A DNA stretch of 64,000 nt from the NCBI GenBank assembly GCA_964483405.1, contig CAZABC010000003.1:62001-126000 (forward strand). The letters are read 5' to 3'. A model generated the notes under the pieces. That model was given only the letters and a program-made list of their open reading frames with translations, was not told where the DNA came from and did not search any database. Positions 55,126-63,904 of this stretch are shown piece after piece; the first letter of the stretch is position 1; each line of letters begins with the position of its first letter. The stretch comes from CAZABC01 sp964483405. Lineage in GTDB: Bacteria > Chloroflexota > Limnocylindria > Limnocylindrales > CSP1-4. The translations under genes were made by a program, and so were the position numbers.

Positions 55126-55131
55126 GGCGCG

Positions 55132-55137
55132 ATTGTA
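55132..55137 (-). promoter_or_regulatory. -10 box of a leaderless promoter for the mutase small-subunit operon
   Basis: TACAAT on the minus strand ends 6 bases before the ATG at 55125. The rest of 55138-55308 has no gene and no recognisable cobalamin riboswitch. Confidence 0.6.
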
Positions 55138-55308
55138 GGCCCCCGGCCGGGCGCCGGGACCGCCAAGTCGGCCGATCCGGGGCACCGTCCGCTCGCCCGC
55201 GGACGCGGGAACGCCCGGGGAGTGGTTGGCACCCAGACGGTGCCGTTGCCGCTGACGGCGACATCACCGTGGTGGGTCGCGGCGCCGGGCGCCAGCGGGC
55301 GCCCGCGC

Positions 55309-56013
55309 TCAGGCTCCGGGCGGGCGGCGCTCGAGGTGAGCGAAGAACTCGGCCCGGGTCTTGTCGTTGCGCCGGAAGAGGCCGAGGACGGCCGACGTCG
55401 TCATGACGGTGCCCGGCTTGCGGACGCCGCGCATGACCGCGCAGAGGTGGGTCGCCTCGACGACGACGCCGACGCCCTTCGGGGCAAGGCGCTCCATGAG
55501 GAAGTCGGCGACCTGCTGGGTCATCCGCTCCTGGACCTGGAGCCGCCGCGCGAAGGTCTCGACGATCCGGGGGATCTTCGACAGCCCGAGGACCCGGCCG
55601 TCGGGCACGTAGGCGACGGCGGCGTCGCCGAAGAACGGCAGGAGGTGGTGCTCGCACAGCGAGTAGAACGGGATGTCCTTGACGACGACCATCTCCGAGT
55701 AGTCGACCTCGAAGATCGCGCCGTTGACGAGCCGCTCCGGATCGACGTGGTAGCCGGCCGTCAGCTCGGCGTACATCCGGTGGACCCGCTCGGGTGTCGC
55801 CCGGAGCCCCTCGCGCTCGGGGTCCTCGCCCATCTCGAGGAGGATCTCGCGGACGGCAGCCTCGACGCGCCCGTTCCCGGACGCTCCGGCGCCCCGGCCG
55901 ATCGCGCCCTCGATGAGCGCCTCGGGCGGGATCGGGACCTCGCCGATCTCGGTCTCGATCTCCTCGACGAGGTGGCGGACGTTCGGCGGCAGCTCGCGCA
56001 TCGTGCCGGCCAT
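55309..56013 (-). CDS. folE: GTP cyclohydrolase I
   Basis: FolE converts GTP to dihydroneopterin triphosphate, the first step of folate (and tetrahydrobiopterin) synthesis. The 234-residue protein has the zinc site SLCEHHLLPF (C120, H123) with a second Cys in THLCAVMRG. Other family signatures are REGLRATPERVHRMYAEL, LGLSKIPRIVETFARRLQVQERMT and VRKPGTVMTTSAVLG. The N-terminus is about 40 residues longer than E. coli FolE. It follows the deacetylase gene by 16 bases on the same strand. Confidence 0.96.
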   Translation of the reverse strand: MAGTMRELPPNVRHLVEEIETEIGEVPIPPEALIEGAIGRGAGASGNGRVEAAVREILLEMGEDPEREGLRATPERVHRMYAELTAGYHVDPERLVNGAIFEVDYSEMVVVKDIPFYSLCEHHLLPFFGDAAVAYVPDGRVLGLSKIPRIVETFARRLQVQERMTQQVADFLMERLAPKGVGVVVEATHLCAVMRGVRKPGTVMTTSAVLGLFRRNDKTRAEFFAHLERRPPGA

Positions 56014-56029
56014 GGTACGCCGCGCCCGC

Positions 56030-57142
56030 TCAGCCGCGGGAGCCGCCGGCCGAGAATCCGGCGGCGGGCAGCGGCTCGGACGGACGGCCCTCGACGCCCC
56101 GGAGCCAGGCCCGGGCGTTCTCGCCGAGCGACGGGCGATGGTAGCCGCCCTCCTGGAGGACGACGTGGCGTCGTCCGAGCGACGCGACCCGCCGCCCGCA
56201 CTCGTGGTAGACGGCGGTGGTCAGGGCGAAGTCGCCGATCGGGTCGTGGCCGTACGTGTCGAAGCCGAGCGAGACGACGACGATCGAGCCCGACCGGCCG
56301 GCGATCGCCTCGAGCGCCCGGTCGAGCGCGACGAGGTACTCGGCGTCGGTCGTCCCCGCCGCGAGCGGCAGGTTGAGGTTCGCGCCGGCGCCATCGCCCT
56401 CGCCGGTCTCGTCGGCCGCACCGAGGAAGAACGGGTACTGGCGGGCCGGGTCGGCGTGGATCGAGGCGTAGAAGACGTCGCCGCGGCGCCAGAAGATCTG
56501 CTGCGTCCCGTTGCCGTGGTGGTAGTCGACGTCGAGGATCGCGACCGGCTCGCCCGTCGCCCGGGTGAGGGCCTCGGCGGCGATCGCGGCGTTGTTGAAG
56601 AAGCAGTAGCCGCCGTACATCGACCGCGCGGCGTGATGGCCGGGCGGCCGGCAGAGCCCATACGCGGCGGCTTCCCCGCCGAGGACGAGATCGACGGCGG
56701 TCAGCGCCACGTCGACGGCCGCCCGGGCGGCGCCGTACGTCCCGGCGACGATCGGCGCGGCCGAGTCGAGACCCCACCAGCCGGCCCGCCCCCCGACCGC
56801 GGTCGGCTCGCGGAGCCGCTCGATCGCCGCCTCGCTCATCCCCTCGAACATCGCCCGGTTCGGGTAGGTGTCGGCCGCGAGGAAGCTCCGGGCGACCGCC
56901 TGTGCGCGGACGGCCGGCCAGGCCTCCTCCAGGAACCGCAGGAGCCCGGGGTCGTGGACGGCGAGGATCGGGTCCGCGCCGTGCTCGGTCGGCCCGACCA
57001 GCTCGAAGCCGCCGTCGGCCTCGAGGGCGCCGCGGATCCGCTCGGCTCGTTCCGCGACCTCGTTCGCCGGCACCGGCACGCCGAGGAAGGTCTCGACCGT
57101 GATGTCGTGGGCGAGGTGGGCCGGGCTGTACACGACCTTCAT
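56030..57142 (-). CDS. Histone deacetylase family (AcuC/acetylpolyamine hydrolase-like) protein
   Basis: A 370-residue class II-type deacetylase fold protein. The catalytic loop GLCRPPGHHAARSMYGGYCFFNNAAIA, zinc ligands in ILDVDYHHGNGTQ and GFDTYGHDPIGDF, and the Tyr in QEGGYH are all present, so an active zinc deacetylase is expected. Substrates in bacteria include acetylated acetyl-CoA synthetase, polyamines or small acetyl amides. Its ATG overlaps the stop of the alpha/beta hydrolase gene by 4 bases, and folE follows, so the three form one operon. Confidence 0.93.
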   Translation of the reverse strand: MKVVYSPAHLAHDITVETFLGVPVPANEVAERAERIRGALEADGGFELVGPTEHGADPILAVHDPGLLRFLEEAWPAVRAQAVARSFLAADTYPNRAMFEGMSEAAIERLREPTAVGGRAGWWGLDSAAPIVAGTYGAARAAVDVALTAVDLVLGGEAAAYGLCRPPGHHAARSMYGGYCFFNNAAIAAEALTRATGEPVAILDVDYHHGNGTQQIFWRRGDVFYASIHADPARQYPFFLGAADETGEGDGAGANLNLPLAAGTTDAEYLVALDRALEAIAGRSGSIVVVSLGFDTYGHDPIGDFALTTAVYHECGRRVASLGRRHVVLQEGGYHRPSLGENARAWLRGVEGRPSEPLPAAGFSAGGSRG

Positions 57143-58140
57143 CGGGGCGACTCCTCCAGATGGGCGGCGAGGATGGCGGCGGTCGTCTCGGCCGGACGGT
57201 AGCGCATCAGGTTGTGCCCCACGCCCGGGAACCGGATGACCCGCGGCCCCGGACGGCCCGCCCTCGTCAGCCCGACGATCGTGGCCGCGAGGGTCCGACC
57301 GTGCGTCCCGGTCTCGTCGTCGGCGGCCGCGAGGATCGCCACCGGCGCGGTCACCTCCGCGAGCGTCGTGACGGGTTCGTAGGCGTCCATCGCCCCGACG
57401 CAGGCTGCCCGGACGTGATCGTGGATGGACGGGACGACCCGCCCGACCGGCAGCTCGACGACCGTCGCCCGCGCCGCCCGCTCCTGGTCGGCGTCCCAGG
57501 TCGACGGGTCGAACGCCTCCCGGTCGGCGAGGAACGCGGCGAGCGAGCGCATGACCTCGGGCGGCTCCTCGATCGCCGGGAGGAGCTCCTCGGGGTCGAG
57601 CCCGACGGCCTCGGTCGGCCGTTCCCAGCCGCCATCGACGAGGACGAGCCCCGCGCAGCGAGCGCCGAGCGACGAGGCCGCCCAGGCCGCGACGATCGCC
57701 CCGAACCCGTGACCCGCGAGGACGACGCGGCCATCCGCGCCGGCGGACGCCGGGCCGGACCCGCCGAGCGCGCCACTCCCCTCCGCGGCCGCGACGACGT
57801 CCTCGGCGAGCGTCGCCTCGTCGTACCCGTCGTGGGCCGCGTCCGAGAGCCCGTGGCCCCGGAGGTCGACCGCGACCACCCGTCGGACCTGCCGCAGCCG
57901 GCGGGCGACCGGCGCCCACGACCAGGCCGTCGAGCCGAGCCCATGGAGGAGCACGATCGCAGGGCCGGCGCCCGCCCGCGCGTCGCCGGGCCCGCCCCAA
58001 TCGAGGAAGTGGATCCGGTCTCGCTCGCCGACGAGGACGACGTAGCCCTCGGGCTCGGCATCGCGATCCGGCGCCGGCGCGGCGGGTGGCGCGACGGTCC
58101 CGGCCCCGGCGGGCGGCTCGGCGGTCCTCGGCGGTTCCAT
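57139..58140 (-). CDS. Alpha/beta-hydrolase-fold protein lacking the nucleophile Ser
   Basis: A 333-residue protein. It has the oxyanion-hole HGLG (66-69), strand motif VVAVDLRGHGLSD, late acid region LAAADDETGTHG and the His in PGVGHNLMRY. The nucleophile elbow reads GHGFG, with Gly145 where GxSxG enzymes carry Ser, so classical hydrolysis should not be possible. The first 30 residues are Pro/Ala-rich. TATCCT 7 bases before the ATG suggests a leaderless transcript. It may be a binding protein, a lyase-like enzyme or a degenerate copy. Confidence 0.85.
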   Translation of the reverse strand: MEPPRTAEPPAGAGTVAPPAAPAPDRDAEPEGYVVLVGERDRIHFLDWGGPGDARAGAGPAIVLLHGLGSTAWSWAPVARRLRQVRRVVAVDLRGHGLSDAAHDGYDEATLAEDVVAAAEGSGALGGSGPASAGADGRVVLAGHGFGAIVAAWAASSLGARCAGLVLVDGGWERPTEAVGLDPEELLPAIEEPPEVMRSLAAFLADREAFDPSTWDADQERAARATVVELPVGRVVPSIHDHVRAACVGAMDAYEPVTTLAEVTAPVAILAAADDETGTHGRTLAATIVGLTRAGRPGPRVIRFPGVGHNLMRYRPAETTAAILAAHLEESPR

Positions 58141-58161
58141 CGTCGGTAGGATACGGAGCCG
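58141..58161. promoter_or_regulatory. Overlapping divergent -10 boxes in a 21-base intergenic gap
   Basis: TAGGAT (58147-58152, plus) and TATCCT (58148-58153, minus) share five bases. The first lies 9 bases before the metalloprotease ATG, the second 7 bases before the alpha/beta hydrolase ATG. Two polymerases could not occupy the site together, so the genes would compete. Confidence 0.5.
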
Positions 58162-58572
58162 ATGGCCAAGCGACGCCGGGGCGCCCGATCCGGGCGCCCG
58201 CTCCCGAGCCGCCACGTGCGCTTCGAGCGTGTCGTCGACGGCGTCCTCCGCAGCCTCCCGGCTCCGTTCGCGGCCGCGCTCGACGACGTCGCCATCGTCA
58301 TCGAGGACGAGCCGTCGCGCGACCAGCTCCGCGAGAACGGCCTCGCCCCCGACGACTCCCTGTACGGCCTCTACGAGGGGACGCCGCGGACCGAGTGGGG
58401 CGCCGACTGGGTGCCGGCCCCGAACAAGATCAGCCTCTTCCGGCTCCCGCTCGAGGAGGACTTCCCCGATCCCGAGGATCTCGCCGACGAGATCCGGATC
58501 ACCGTCATCCACGAGCTCGCCCACCACCTCGGCATCGACGACGACCGCCTCGAGGAGCTCGGCCTCGACTGA
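58162..58572 (+). CDS. Zincin-like metallopeptidase family protein
   Basis: A 136-residue protein of the minimal zincin (PF06262-type) family. The zinc motif HELAHH (117-122) is preceded by DEIRITVI and followed by LGIDDDRLEELGL, and an upstream GLYEGTPRTEWG loop is typical. The N-terminus is strongly basic. The biological substrate is unknown for this family. It starts 21 bases from the divergent hydrolase gene, shares a promoter region with it and ends 44 bases before the convergent permease gene; that gap holds an 8-bp hairpin (58588-58595 with 58609-58616). Confidence 0.9.
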   Translation: MAKRRRGARSGRPLPSRHVRFERVVDGVLRSLPAPFAAALDDVAIVIEDEPSRDQLRENGLAPDDSLYGLYEGTPRTEWGADWVPAPNKISLFRLPLEEDFPDPEDLADEIRITVIHELAHHLGIDDDRLEELGLD

Positions 58573-58616
58573 TCGGGCTTGAGGGCTGGTGCCGGTCGCC
58601 GCGAACGGCCGGCGCC

Positions 58617-59492
58617 CTACTCGGTCGCGCTCCCGAGCAGCGAGCTCCGCAGCAGCGCCCGCTGGAGGATCGCGAACAGGATGACGACCGGGATCGTCAT
58701 CAGCAGCGCGTGGGCGGCGGTCAGCACCCACTCCGGCGTGAAGAAGCCGTCCGACGCCGAGTTGAGGATCATCGCCAGGGTGACGTTCTCGTCGGTGCTC
58801 GCGAAGAGCCAGCCGATCGCGAACTCCGAGTAGGCGAGGAGGAACGCCACGAGGGCCGCGACGAGGATCGACGGAGCGGCGATCGGGAGGGCGATCCGGA
58901 TGAACGCGGTGCGCCGATCGGCCCCTTCGACGAACGCCGATTCCTCGACCTCCTCGGGCACGGCGGCGAACGCGCCGCGCATCAGCCAGACGCAGAGCGG
59001 CAGGGCGAACGCCGCGTACAGGAGCCCGAGCGCGAGGGTCGAGCCGCGGAACCCGATGTCGCGCAGGACCGGCACCGCGTTCTCGAGGGCGAAGAACAGG
59101 ACGAACAGCGGCGCCGCGAACGCGATCGGCGGCAGGAACGCCCCGACGAGGACGGCGAACTGCCCGGCCCGCGAGCCCGGGAAGCGGAGGCGGGCGAAGG
59201 CATAGGCCATCGAGGCCCCGAAGACCAGGGCGATCCCCGCGGCGAGGAACGACACGAACAGGCTGTTCCGGAGGAGCCCCAGGAAGTCGAGGGTGCGATC
59301 CGGGCGGACCCACGCCTCGATGAACCGCTCGGCGGTCGGCTCGGCCGGGAGGAGGCGGAGCTGGGTCGGCGTGCTCAGGATCGAGGCGTCGGTGGCGAGG
59401 AGCGCGAGCGACCAGATCGGCAGCAGCACGAACGCGGCGACGCCGAGCAGGAGCAGCTGGCTCGCGACCTGCCCGCGCCGGGTCAGCCGCAT
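58617..59492 (-). CDS. ABC sugar transporter permease, MalG type
   Basis: A 291-residue membrane protein with six hydrophobic segments and the EAA cytoplasmic coupling motif EESAFVEGADRRTAFIRIALP, as in MalG of carbohydrate importers. It forms a heterodimer with the MalF-type permease encoded upstream. GGGGAG 5 bases before the ATG decides the start. It is the last gene of a four-gene minus-strand set. No ATPase or solute-binding protein gene is in the window, so these must come from elsewhere. Confidence 0.92.
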   Translation of the reverse strand: MRLTRRGQVASQLLLLGVAAFVLLPIWSLALLATDASILSTPTQLRLLPAEPTAERFIEAWVRPDRTLDFLGLLRNSLFVSFLAAGIALVFGASMAYAFARLRFPGSRAGQFAVLVGAFLPPIAFAAPLFVLFFALENAVPVLRDIGFRGSTLALGLLYAAFALPLCVWLMRGAFAAVPEEVEESAFVEGADRRTAFIRIALPIAAPSILVAALVAFLLAYSEFAIGWLFASTDENVTLAMILNSASDGFFTPEWVLTAAHALLMTIPVVILFAILQRALLRSSLLGSATE

Positions 59493-59520
59493 CTCGACTC
59501 CCCGCTGCACGTGACGTCGG

Positions 59521-61770
59521 TCACGCGTACACCTCACGCCCGCCACGCCCACGCCATCGGAGGAACCAGGCGACGACGAGTCCGAGCCCGACGAGGGTCG
59601 CGACGTTGATCGCCGCCGAGACGCTGTACCAGCCCGGTCCGCTCTGGCTGTCGAAGATGTAGAAGGACCAGGTCGCGCTGGTGACGGTCTGGCTCGATGG
59701 CCCGAGCACGTAGAACAGGTAGAACTGGTTGAACGCGGCGATGCCCCGGATGACGATCGCCGCGCCGAGGAGCGGGAAGAGGAGCGGCAGGACGATCGAA
59801 CGGATCCGCCGCCATGTCGACGCCCCGTCGATCGCGGCGGCCTCGACCGCGCCGCGAGGCACGACCGCCAACCCCGCCGATGCCACGAGCATCATGAGCG
59901 GGAAGCCCATCCAGGTCGAGGCGACGAGGAGGACGAGGAGCGACAGCTCGGGACTGCCCGGCCACGGCAGCTCGGTCGCCAGGCCGAGCGCGAGCCAGCC
60001 CGACGCGGGATGGACGATCGTCCGCCAGGCGATCGCCCCGACGAACTCCGGGATCGCCCAGGGGAGGATGAACAGCAGCCGCCAGGCGTTCGCGAAGCGC
60101 AGGCCGGGGCGGGCGAGGACGAGCGCCACGCCGACGCCGACGACGGTCTGCAGCCCGACCGCGAGGACCGCCCAGAGCGCCGAGAAGGCCCACAGCGCAG
60201 CCGAGGTGTTCGATCCGAGCCAGGTCCCGTTGGTGAAGCCGCCGATCAGGTCGCCCGCGACGTACCGGACGTCGCTCGAGAGCCCGCGCGGATCCCATGG
60301 CGTCGCCGGGATCCCTCCGGTCACCCCGCCGACGGCCTCGCGGACGACCCCGCCGTTGATCCCGTCGCGGATGCTCGCCCGGCTGAAATCGGTCAGCGAC
60401 ATGGCGACCTCGTACGCCAGCGGGAGGAGTGCCAGGACGGCCAGGGCCAGGGCGCCCGGCAGGAGCCACGGCGCGGCCTCGACGAGCCGGCGGCGACCCG
60501 ACCGGGGACGCGGCCCGACGGTCGCGACGGCCGGGCGAAGGTGCCGGGCGACGCGGCGACCGCGCCACTCGCGCCACCGATCCACGGCCGGCTCGAGCGC
60601 GATCGCCCGGATCCCATGGGCGGCCGCGAGCGAGAGCGGGGCCGAGAGCATCAGGACGTACTGCGGCCACTTCGTCGGCCAGACGAGCAGGAAGGCGAGC
60701 GCGAGGAGGAGCCAGACGGCGACGACCCGCTGGCGCGCCCAGAGCCGCGGCAGCCCGACCAGGGCGAAGGCCGAGATCGCCAGGTCGACGGCGACGAGGA
60801 AGGTCCCCGGTCGGTGGAACGGGACGGAGCCCGCCAGCCAGGTGAGCGGCTGCCAGGCCGGCCAGCCGGTCTGCTGGACCGCGTCGCTGACGGCGTAGCC
60901 GCCGTGGTACGTCAGCGAGGCCCAAAGCCGTCCGAGCGGGTCCGGCCACAGATACGGAGCGGCGAGGAAGAACGTCCCGACCGCGAGGGCCGCCCATGCC
61001 GCCAGCACCGAGAGACGCCGGGGCAGGTCCGGACCCTCGGTGCCGGTCGGTCCGGCCGCTGCCCCGACCCGCGCGTCGGCTCCGACGCCCGTGGCCGGTC
61101 GGCGGGCCAGCCAGGTCAGCGCGATCGCCACGCCGGCGATGGCGTACGGGTACTTCGCCGCAACGGCCAGCCCGAGCGCGACCGCCGAGACGACGAGCCA
61201 GGCGACGCGTCGGCGCGACCGACCGCGGTCGCCCTGGGCCGGGTCCGCCGGGTCGGCGCGCATCCAGGCGAGGACCGCGACGAGGGTCAGGGCGACCGGG
61301 ACCGCCTCGAGCTGGACCTGGCTGGCGTACTTGATCGTCCAGGTGTGGACGGCGAGGACCCCGCCCGCGAGCGGGTCGAGGATCGCGAGCACCACGACCG
61401 CCGCGATCCCGAAGGCCGCCTGCAGTACCCGGGCGACCGTGTGGTGGGGTTCGGGGAGCGACCCGGCCGGTGCGGCCGTGGTCGGGAGGTCCGGGACGAG
61501 CGGCGCGGGCTCGAGCGGCGTGAGGACGACGCCGGTCAGGATCTTCGTCAGCGGCGGGTGCTCGGGCCGGTAGTTCTCGCGGAGGAGGACGCCCGGGTCG
61601 CCGTTCTGGAAGCCCTCCGCGTAGACCTGGCCCGCCCGAAGGTAGTCGTCCTCGTCGTAGTCGATCGGCAGCCGGTCGACCGCGGTCGCCCGGGTCAGCG
61701 TCGCGAGGCTCACGACCAGGGCGGCCGCGGCGAGGCGAACGGCAAGCCGGCGGCGGTCGCCCACAGTCAC
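59521..61770 (-). CDS. Fusion: GT-C membrane glycosyltransferase + MalF-type ABC permease
   Basis: A 749-residue polytopic membrane protein. Residues 1-395 look like a GT-C (PMT/ArnT-like) glycosyltransferase: the acidic loop DYDEDDY (37-43) after the first membrane segment, the hallmark RPEHPPLTK (68-76), several membrane segments and TKWPQYVLMLSAPLSLAAA (366-384). A basic linker (397-428) leads to a MalF-type permease (430-749) with EAA motif EAAAIDGASTWRRIRSIVLP (643-662). The GTG overlaps the upstream stop, and no internal start is obvious. MalG is the next gene. Confidence 0.85.
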   Translation of the reverse strand: MTVGDRRRLAVRLAAAALVVSLATLTRATAVDRLPIDYDEDDYLRAGQVYAEGFQNGDPGVLLRENYRPEHPPLTKILTGVVLTPLEPAPLVPDLPTTAAPAGSLPEPHHTVARVLQAAFGIAAVVVLAILDPLAGGVLAVHTWTIKYASQVQLEAVPVALTLVAVLAWMRADPADPAQGDRGRSRRRVAWLVVSAVALGLAVAAKYPYAIAGVAIALTWLARRPATGVGADARVGAAAGPTGTEGPDLPRRLSVLAAWAALAVGTFFLAAPYLWPDPLGRLWASLTYHGGYAVSDAVQQTGWPAWQPLTWLAGSVPFHRPGTFLVAVDLAISAFALVGLPRLWARQRVVAVWLLLALAFLLVWPTKWPQYVLMLSAPLSLAAAHGIRAIALEPAVDRWREWRGRRVARHLRPAVATVGPRPRSGRRRLVEAAPWLLPGALALAVLALLPLAYEVAMSLTDFSRASIRDGINGGVVREAVGGVTGGIPATPWDPRGLSSDVRYVAGDLIGGFTNGTWLGSNTSAALWAFSALWAVLAVGLQTVVGVGVALVLARPGLRFANAWRLLFILPWAIPEFVGAIAWRTIVHPASGWLALGLATELPWPGSPELSLLVLLVASTWMGFPLMMLVASAGLAVVPRGAVEAAAIDGASTWRRIRSIVLPLLFPLLGAAIVIRGIAAFNQFYLFYVLGPSSQTVTSATWSFYIFDSQSGPGWYSVSAAINVATLVGLGLVVAWFLRWRGRGGREVYA

Positions 61771-62867
61771 CCGCCCCTGGCGGCGGCGGCGACGCCGAGG
61801 ATCGAGGTCACGACCGCGGACCCCGTGCCGACCGCCATCGGGACGCTGAGCCAGCGGACCGGCCGGGCTCCCGGTGCCCCGTCGCGCGCCGGGTCGAGGC
61901 CGGCGCCGTAGCCGGTGAGCCCGACGAAGGCCACGACCTGCGGCGCCGTTGCGATCGCCGCCACCGTGAAGAGGAGCGATCCGACCGCCGCCGTCGCGGC
62001 CAGCGCGATCGTCAGGGTCACGATCGTCGTCGCGGTGTCGCCCTCGAGCCCGAGGCCGACGGCGCCGCCGACACGGACGAGGATGTCGAGGCCGGCGAAG
62101 ACGGCGAAGACCAGGAGCGTCTGGGCCAGCGTCTCCGCCACGGCGACGACGAGGGCGGTCGACCAGCGGTAGCGGGCCATCTCCCACGATCGCCGGATGG
62201 CCTCGAACGCCCCGACGCCGCCGAGGACGAGGCCCGAGACCGTATAGGCGAACGGCGCAGCGACGACGGTCGCGACGATCGTCGAGAGGACGAGCGTCGC
62301 CTCGGTCGGACCGACCACGGCGTCGAGGAGCTGCGAGACGATCCCGCTCGCGGCGTTGACCGGCAGGCCGACGATGATCGAGGCGCCGACGACCCGCCAG
62401 TACACCTGCCGGGAGCGGCGCAGGGCCTCGTGCGGCGCGACCGGCCGACCGACCGCGTGGCCCCCGAGGATGGCGATCGCGACGATGCGGCACTCGATGA
62501 CGATCGCCGCAAGGGCGAGGATCGCGATCGTCCCGCTGACGAGCAGCGCGAGGGCCAGCGACCCGGCCGCCGCGTCGTCGAGGTCGACCGGGGCGCCCTC
62601 GAGGATGCCGAGCGACCCGCCGCCGACGAGCACGAGCAGGACGACGAACGGCCCGGCGACGGCGACGAGGATCGTCCCGATCGTGACCGAGACGGCCCGG
62701 AGCGTCGCGTTCGCCCGGAGGCAGAGGTCGAGCCCCGCGGAGACCAGCGCCCGCGCCTTCGGCATGGGTGGCCGGGCGGCCGGCACCGGGCCGGGTGGCT
62801 CCGGCGTGACCGGCGACGGGGCGTCAACCGGGGCCGGGACGTCCTCCGGGTCGATCGGCCCGCTCAT
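61767..62867 (-). CDS. Multi-pass membrane protein of unknown function
   Basis: A 366-residue protein. A Pro-rich cytoplasmic start (about 1-35) is followed by about six hydrophobic segments. Two amphipathic cytoplasmic stretches (AVGRPVAPHEALRRSRQVYWRVVGAS and FEAIRRSWEMARYRWSTALV) resemble those of the glycerophosphoryl-diester-phosphodiesterase membrane domain and similar bacterial proteins, though this is a weak likeness. It overlaps both neighbours by 4 bases (ATGA upstream, GTGA downstream), so it is co-translated with the glycosyltransferase-permease fusion and may belong to the same transport or surface process. Confidence 0.7.
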   Translation of the reverse strand: MSGPIDPEDVPAPVDAPSPVTPEPPGPVPAARPPMPKARALVSAGLDLCLRANATLRAVSVTIGTILVAVAGPFVVLLVLVGGGSLGILEGAPVDLDDAAAGSLALALLVSGTIAILALAAIVIECRIVAIAILGGHAVGRPVAPHEALRRSRQVYWRVVGASIIVGLPVNAASGIVSQLLDAVVGPTEATLVLSTIVATVVAAPFAYTVSGLVLGGVGAFEAIRRSWEMARYRWSTALVVAVAETLAQTLLVFAVFAGLDILVRVGGAVGLGLEGDTATTIVTLTIALAATAAVGSLLFTVAAIATAPQVVAFVGLTGYGAGLDPARDGAPGARPVRWLSVPMAVGTGSAVVTSILGVAAAARGG

Positions 62868-63892
62868 GCGTCGGGCAGCGGCGCGGCGGCGGCGAGGTGC
62901 TCGCCGAACCGCTCGAGGACGGCGTTCCCGCCGCACAGGATCGTCGCGACGCGGTCGCCCGGGCGGAGCGGCACCCGTCCGAACAAGAGCGCCGCGAGGG
63001 CCGCCGCCCCGGCCGGCTCGAGCACCTGCTTGAGCCGTTCCGCCGCGAACCGGACGCCGGCGAGGATCTCCGCGTCGTCGAGGAGGACGATGCCGTCGAG
63101 GTAGTGGCGGCAGATCGGCAGCGTCCACGCTCCCGCGTACGGCGCGCCGAGGCTGTCGGCGACGCTCCGCGGCTCGATCCGGACGGCCTCGCCCGCGGCG
63201 AACGCCCGGCTCATCGCGTCGGACCCCGTGGGCTCGACGCCCCAGACGCGGACGCCGGGTCGCCGCTCCTTGAGCGCCGTCGCAACGCCGGAGATGAGGC
63301 CGCCCCCGCCGATCGCGACGACGACGACGTCGACGTCGGGCACGTCCTCGAGGAGCTCGAGGCCGACCGACCCGTTCCCGGCGATGACCTCGGGGTCGTC
63401 GAACGGATGGCACAGGACGAGGCCGCGCTCGGTCCGCTGCCGGTCGAGCTCGGCGAAGGTCTCGGCCATCGTCGCCCCGGCCAGGACGACCTCGGCCCCG
63501 TACCCGCGACAGGCCGCGACCCGGTTCGGAGCGGCGGCGAGCGGCATGACGACCGTCGCCCGGATGCCCTGGTCGCGACCGGCCCAGGCGTACGCCTGCG
63601 CCGCGTTGCCTGCCGATACGGTGACGACGCCGGCCGCCCGCTCGGCGGCCGTCAGCGAGGCGAGCTTCGCACTCGTCGCCCGCGGCTTGAACGAGCCGGT
63701 CTTCTGGAGGTGCTCGGCCTTGAGGTGGAGCCGCCCATCGGCGATCGCGACCCCGGACGACGCCTCGATGACCCTCGCCGCGGTCGCCGACGAGAGCATC
63801 GGCGTCCGGTGGACGCGGCCGGCGATCCGCTCGCGGGCGGCATCGATCCGGGCGAGCGGAACCAGGCGGTCGGGATCGGGCGATGACTGCAC
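62864..63892 (-). CDS. Threonine dehydratase-like PLP enzyme
   Basis: A 342-residue fold-type II PLP enzyme. The cofactor Lys is K69 in QKTGSFKPR, the Asn loop is VSAGNAAQAYAW, and the phosphate-binding glycine loop is VAIGGGGLISG. It is about the size of catabolic threonine dehydratase or serine racemase and lacks the ACT domain of biosynthetic IlvA. It deaminates threonine or serine to 2-oxoacids. The GTG start has GATACT 6 bases upstream. It overlaps the membrane protein gene by 4 bases. Confidence 0.9.
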   Translation of the reverse strand: MQSSPDPDRLVPLARIDAARERIAGRVHRTPMLSSATAARVIEASSGVAIADGRLHLKAEHLQKTGSFKPRATSAKLASLTAAERAAGVVTVSAGNAAQAYAWAGRDQGIRATVVMPLAAAPNRVAACRGYGAEVVLAGATMAETFAELDRQRTERGLVLCHPFDDPEVIAGNGSVGLELLEDVPDVDVVVVAIGGGGLISGVATALKERRPGVRVWGVEPTGSDAMSRAFAAGEAVRIEPRSVADSLGAPYAGAWTLPICRHYLDGIVLLDDAEILAGVRFAAERLKQVLEPAGAAALAALLFGRVPLRPGDRVATILCGGNAVLERFGEHLAAAAPLPDA

Positions 63893-63898
63893 GCCCGA

Positions 63899-63904
63899 AG
63901 TATC
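63899..63904 (-). promoter_or_regulatory. -10 box of a leaderless promoter for the threonine dehydratase operon
   Basis: GATACT on the minus strand ends 6 bases before the GTG at 63892. The remaining bases to the window edge (63905-64000) show no gene start. Confidence 0.5.

Noticed and set aside
55126..55308. Cobalamin riboswitch upstream of the B12-binding subunit
   Set aside because: No B12-box or conserved helices were found, and the -10 box sits directly before the ATG, leaving no leader for one.
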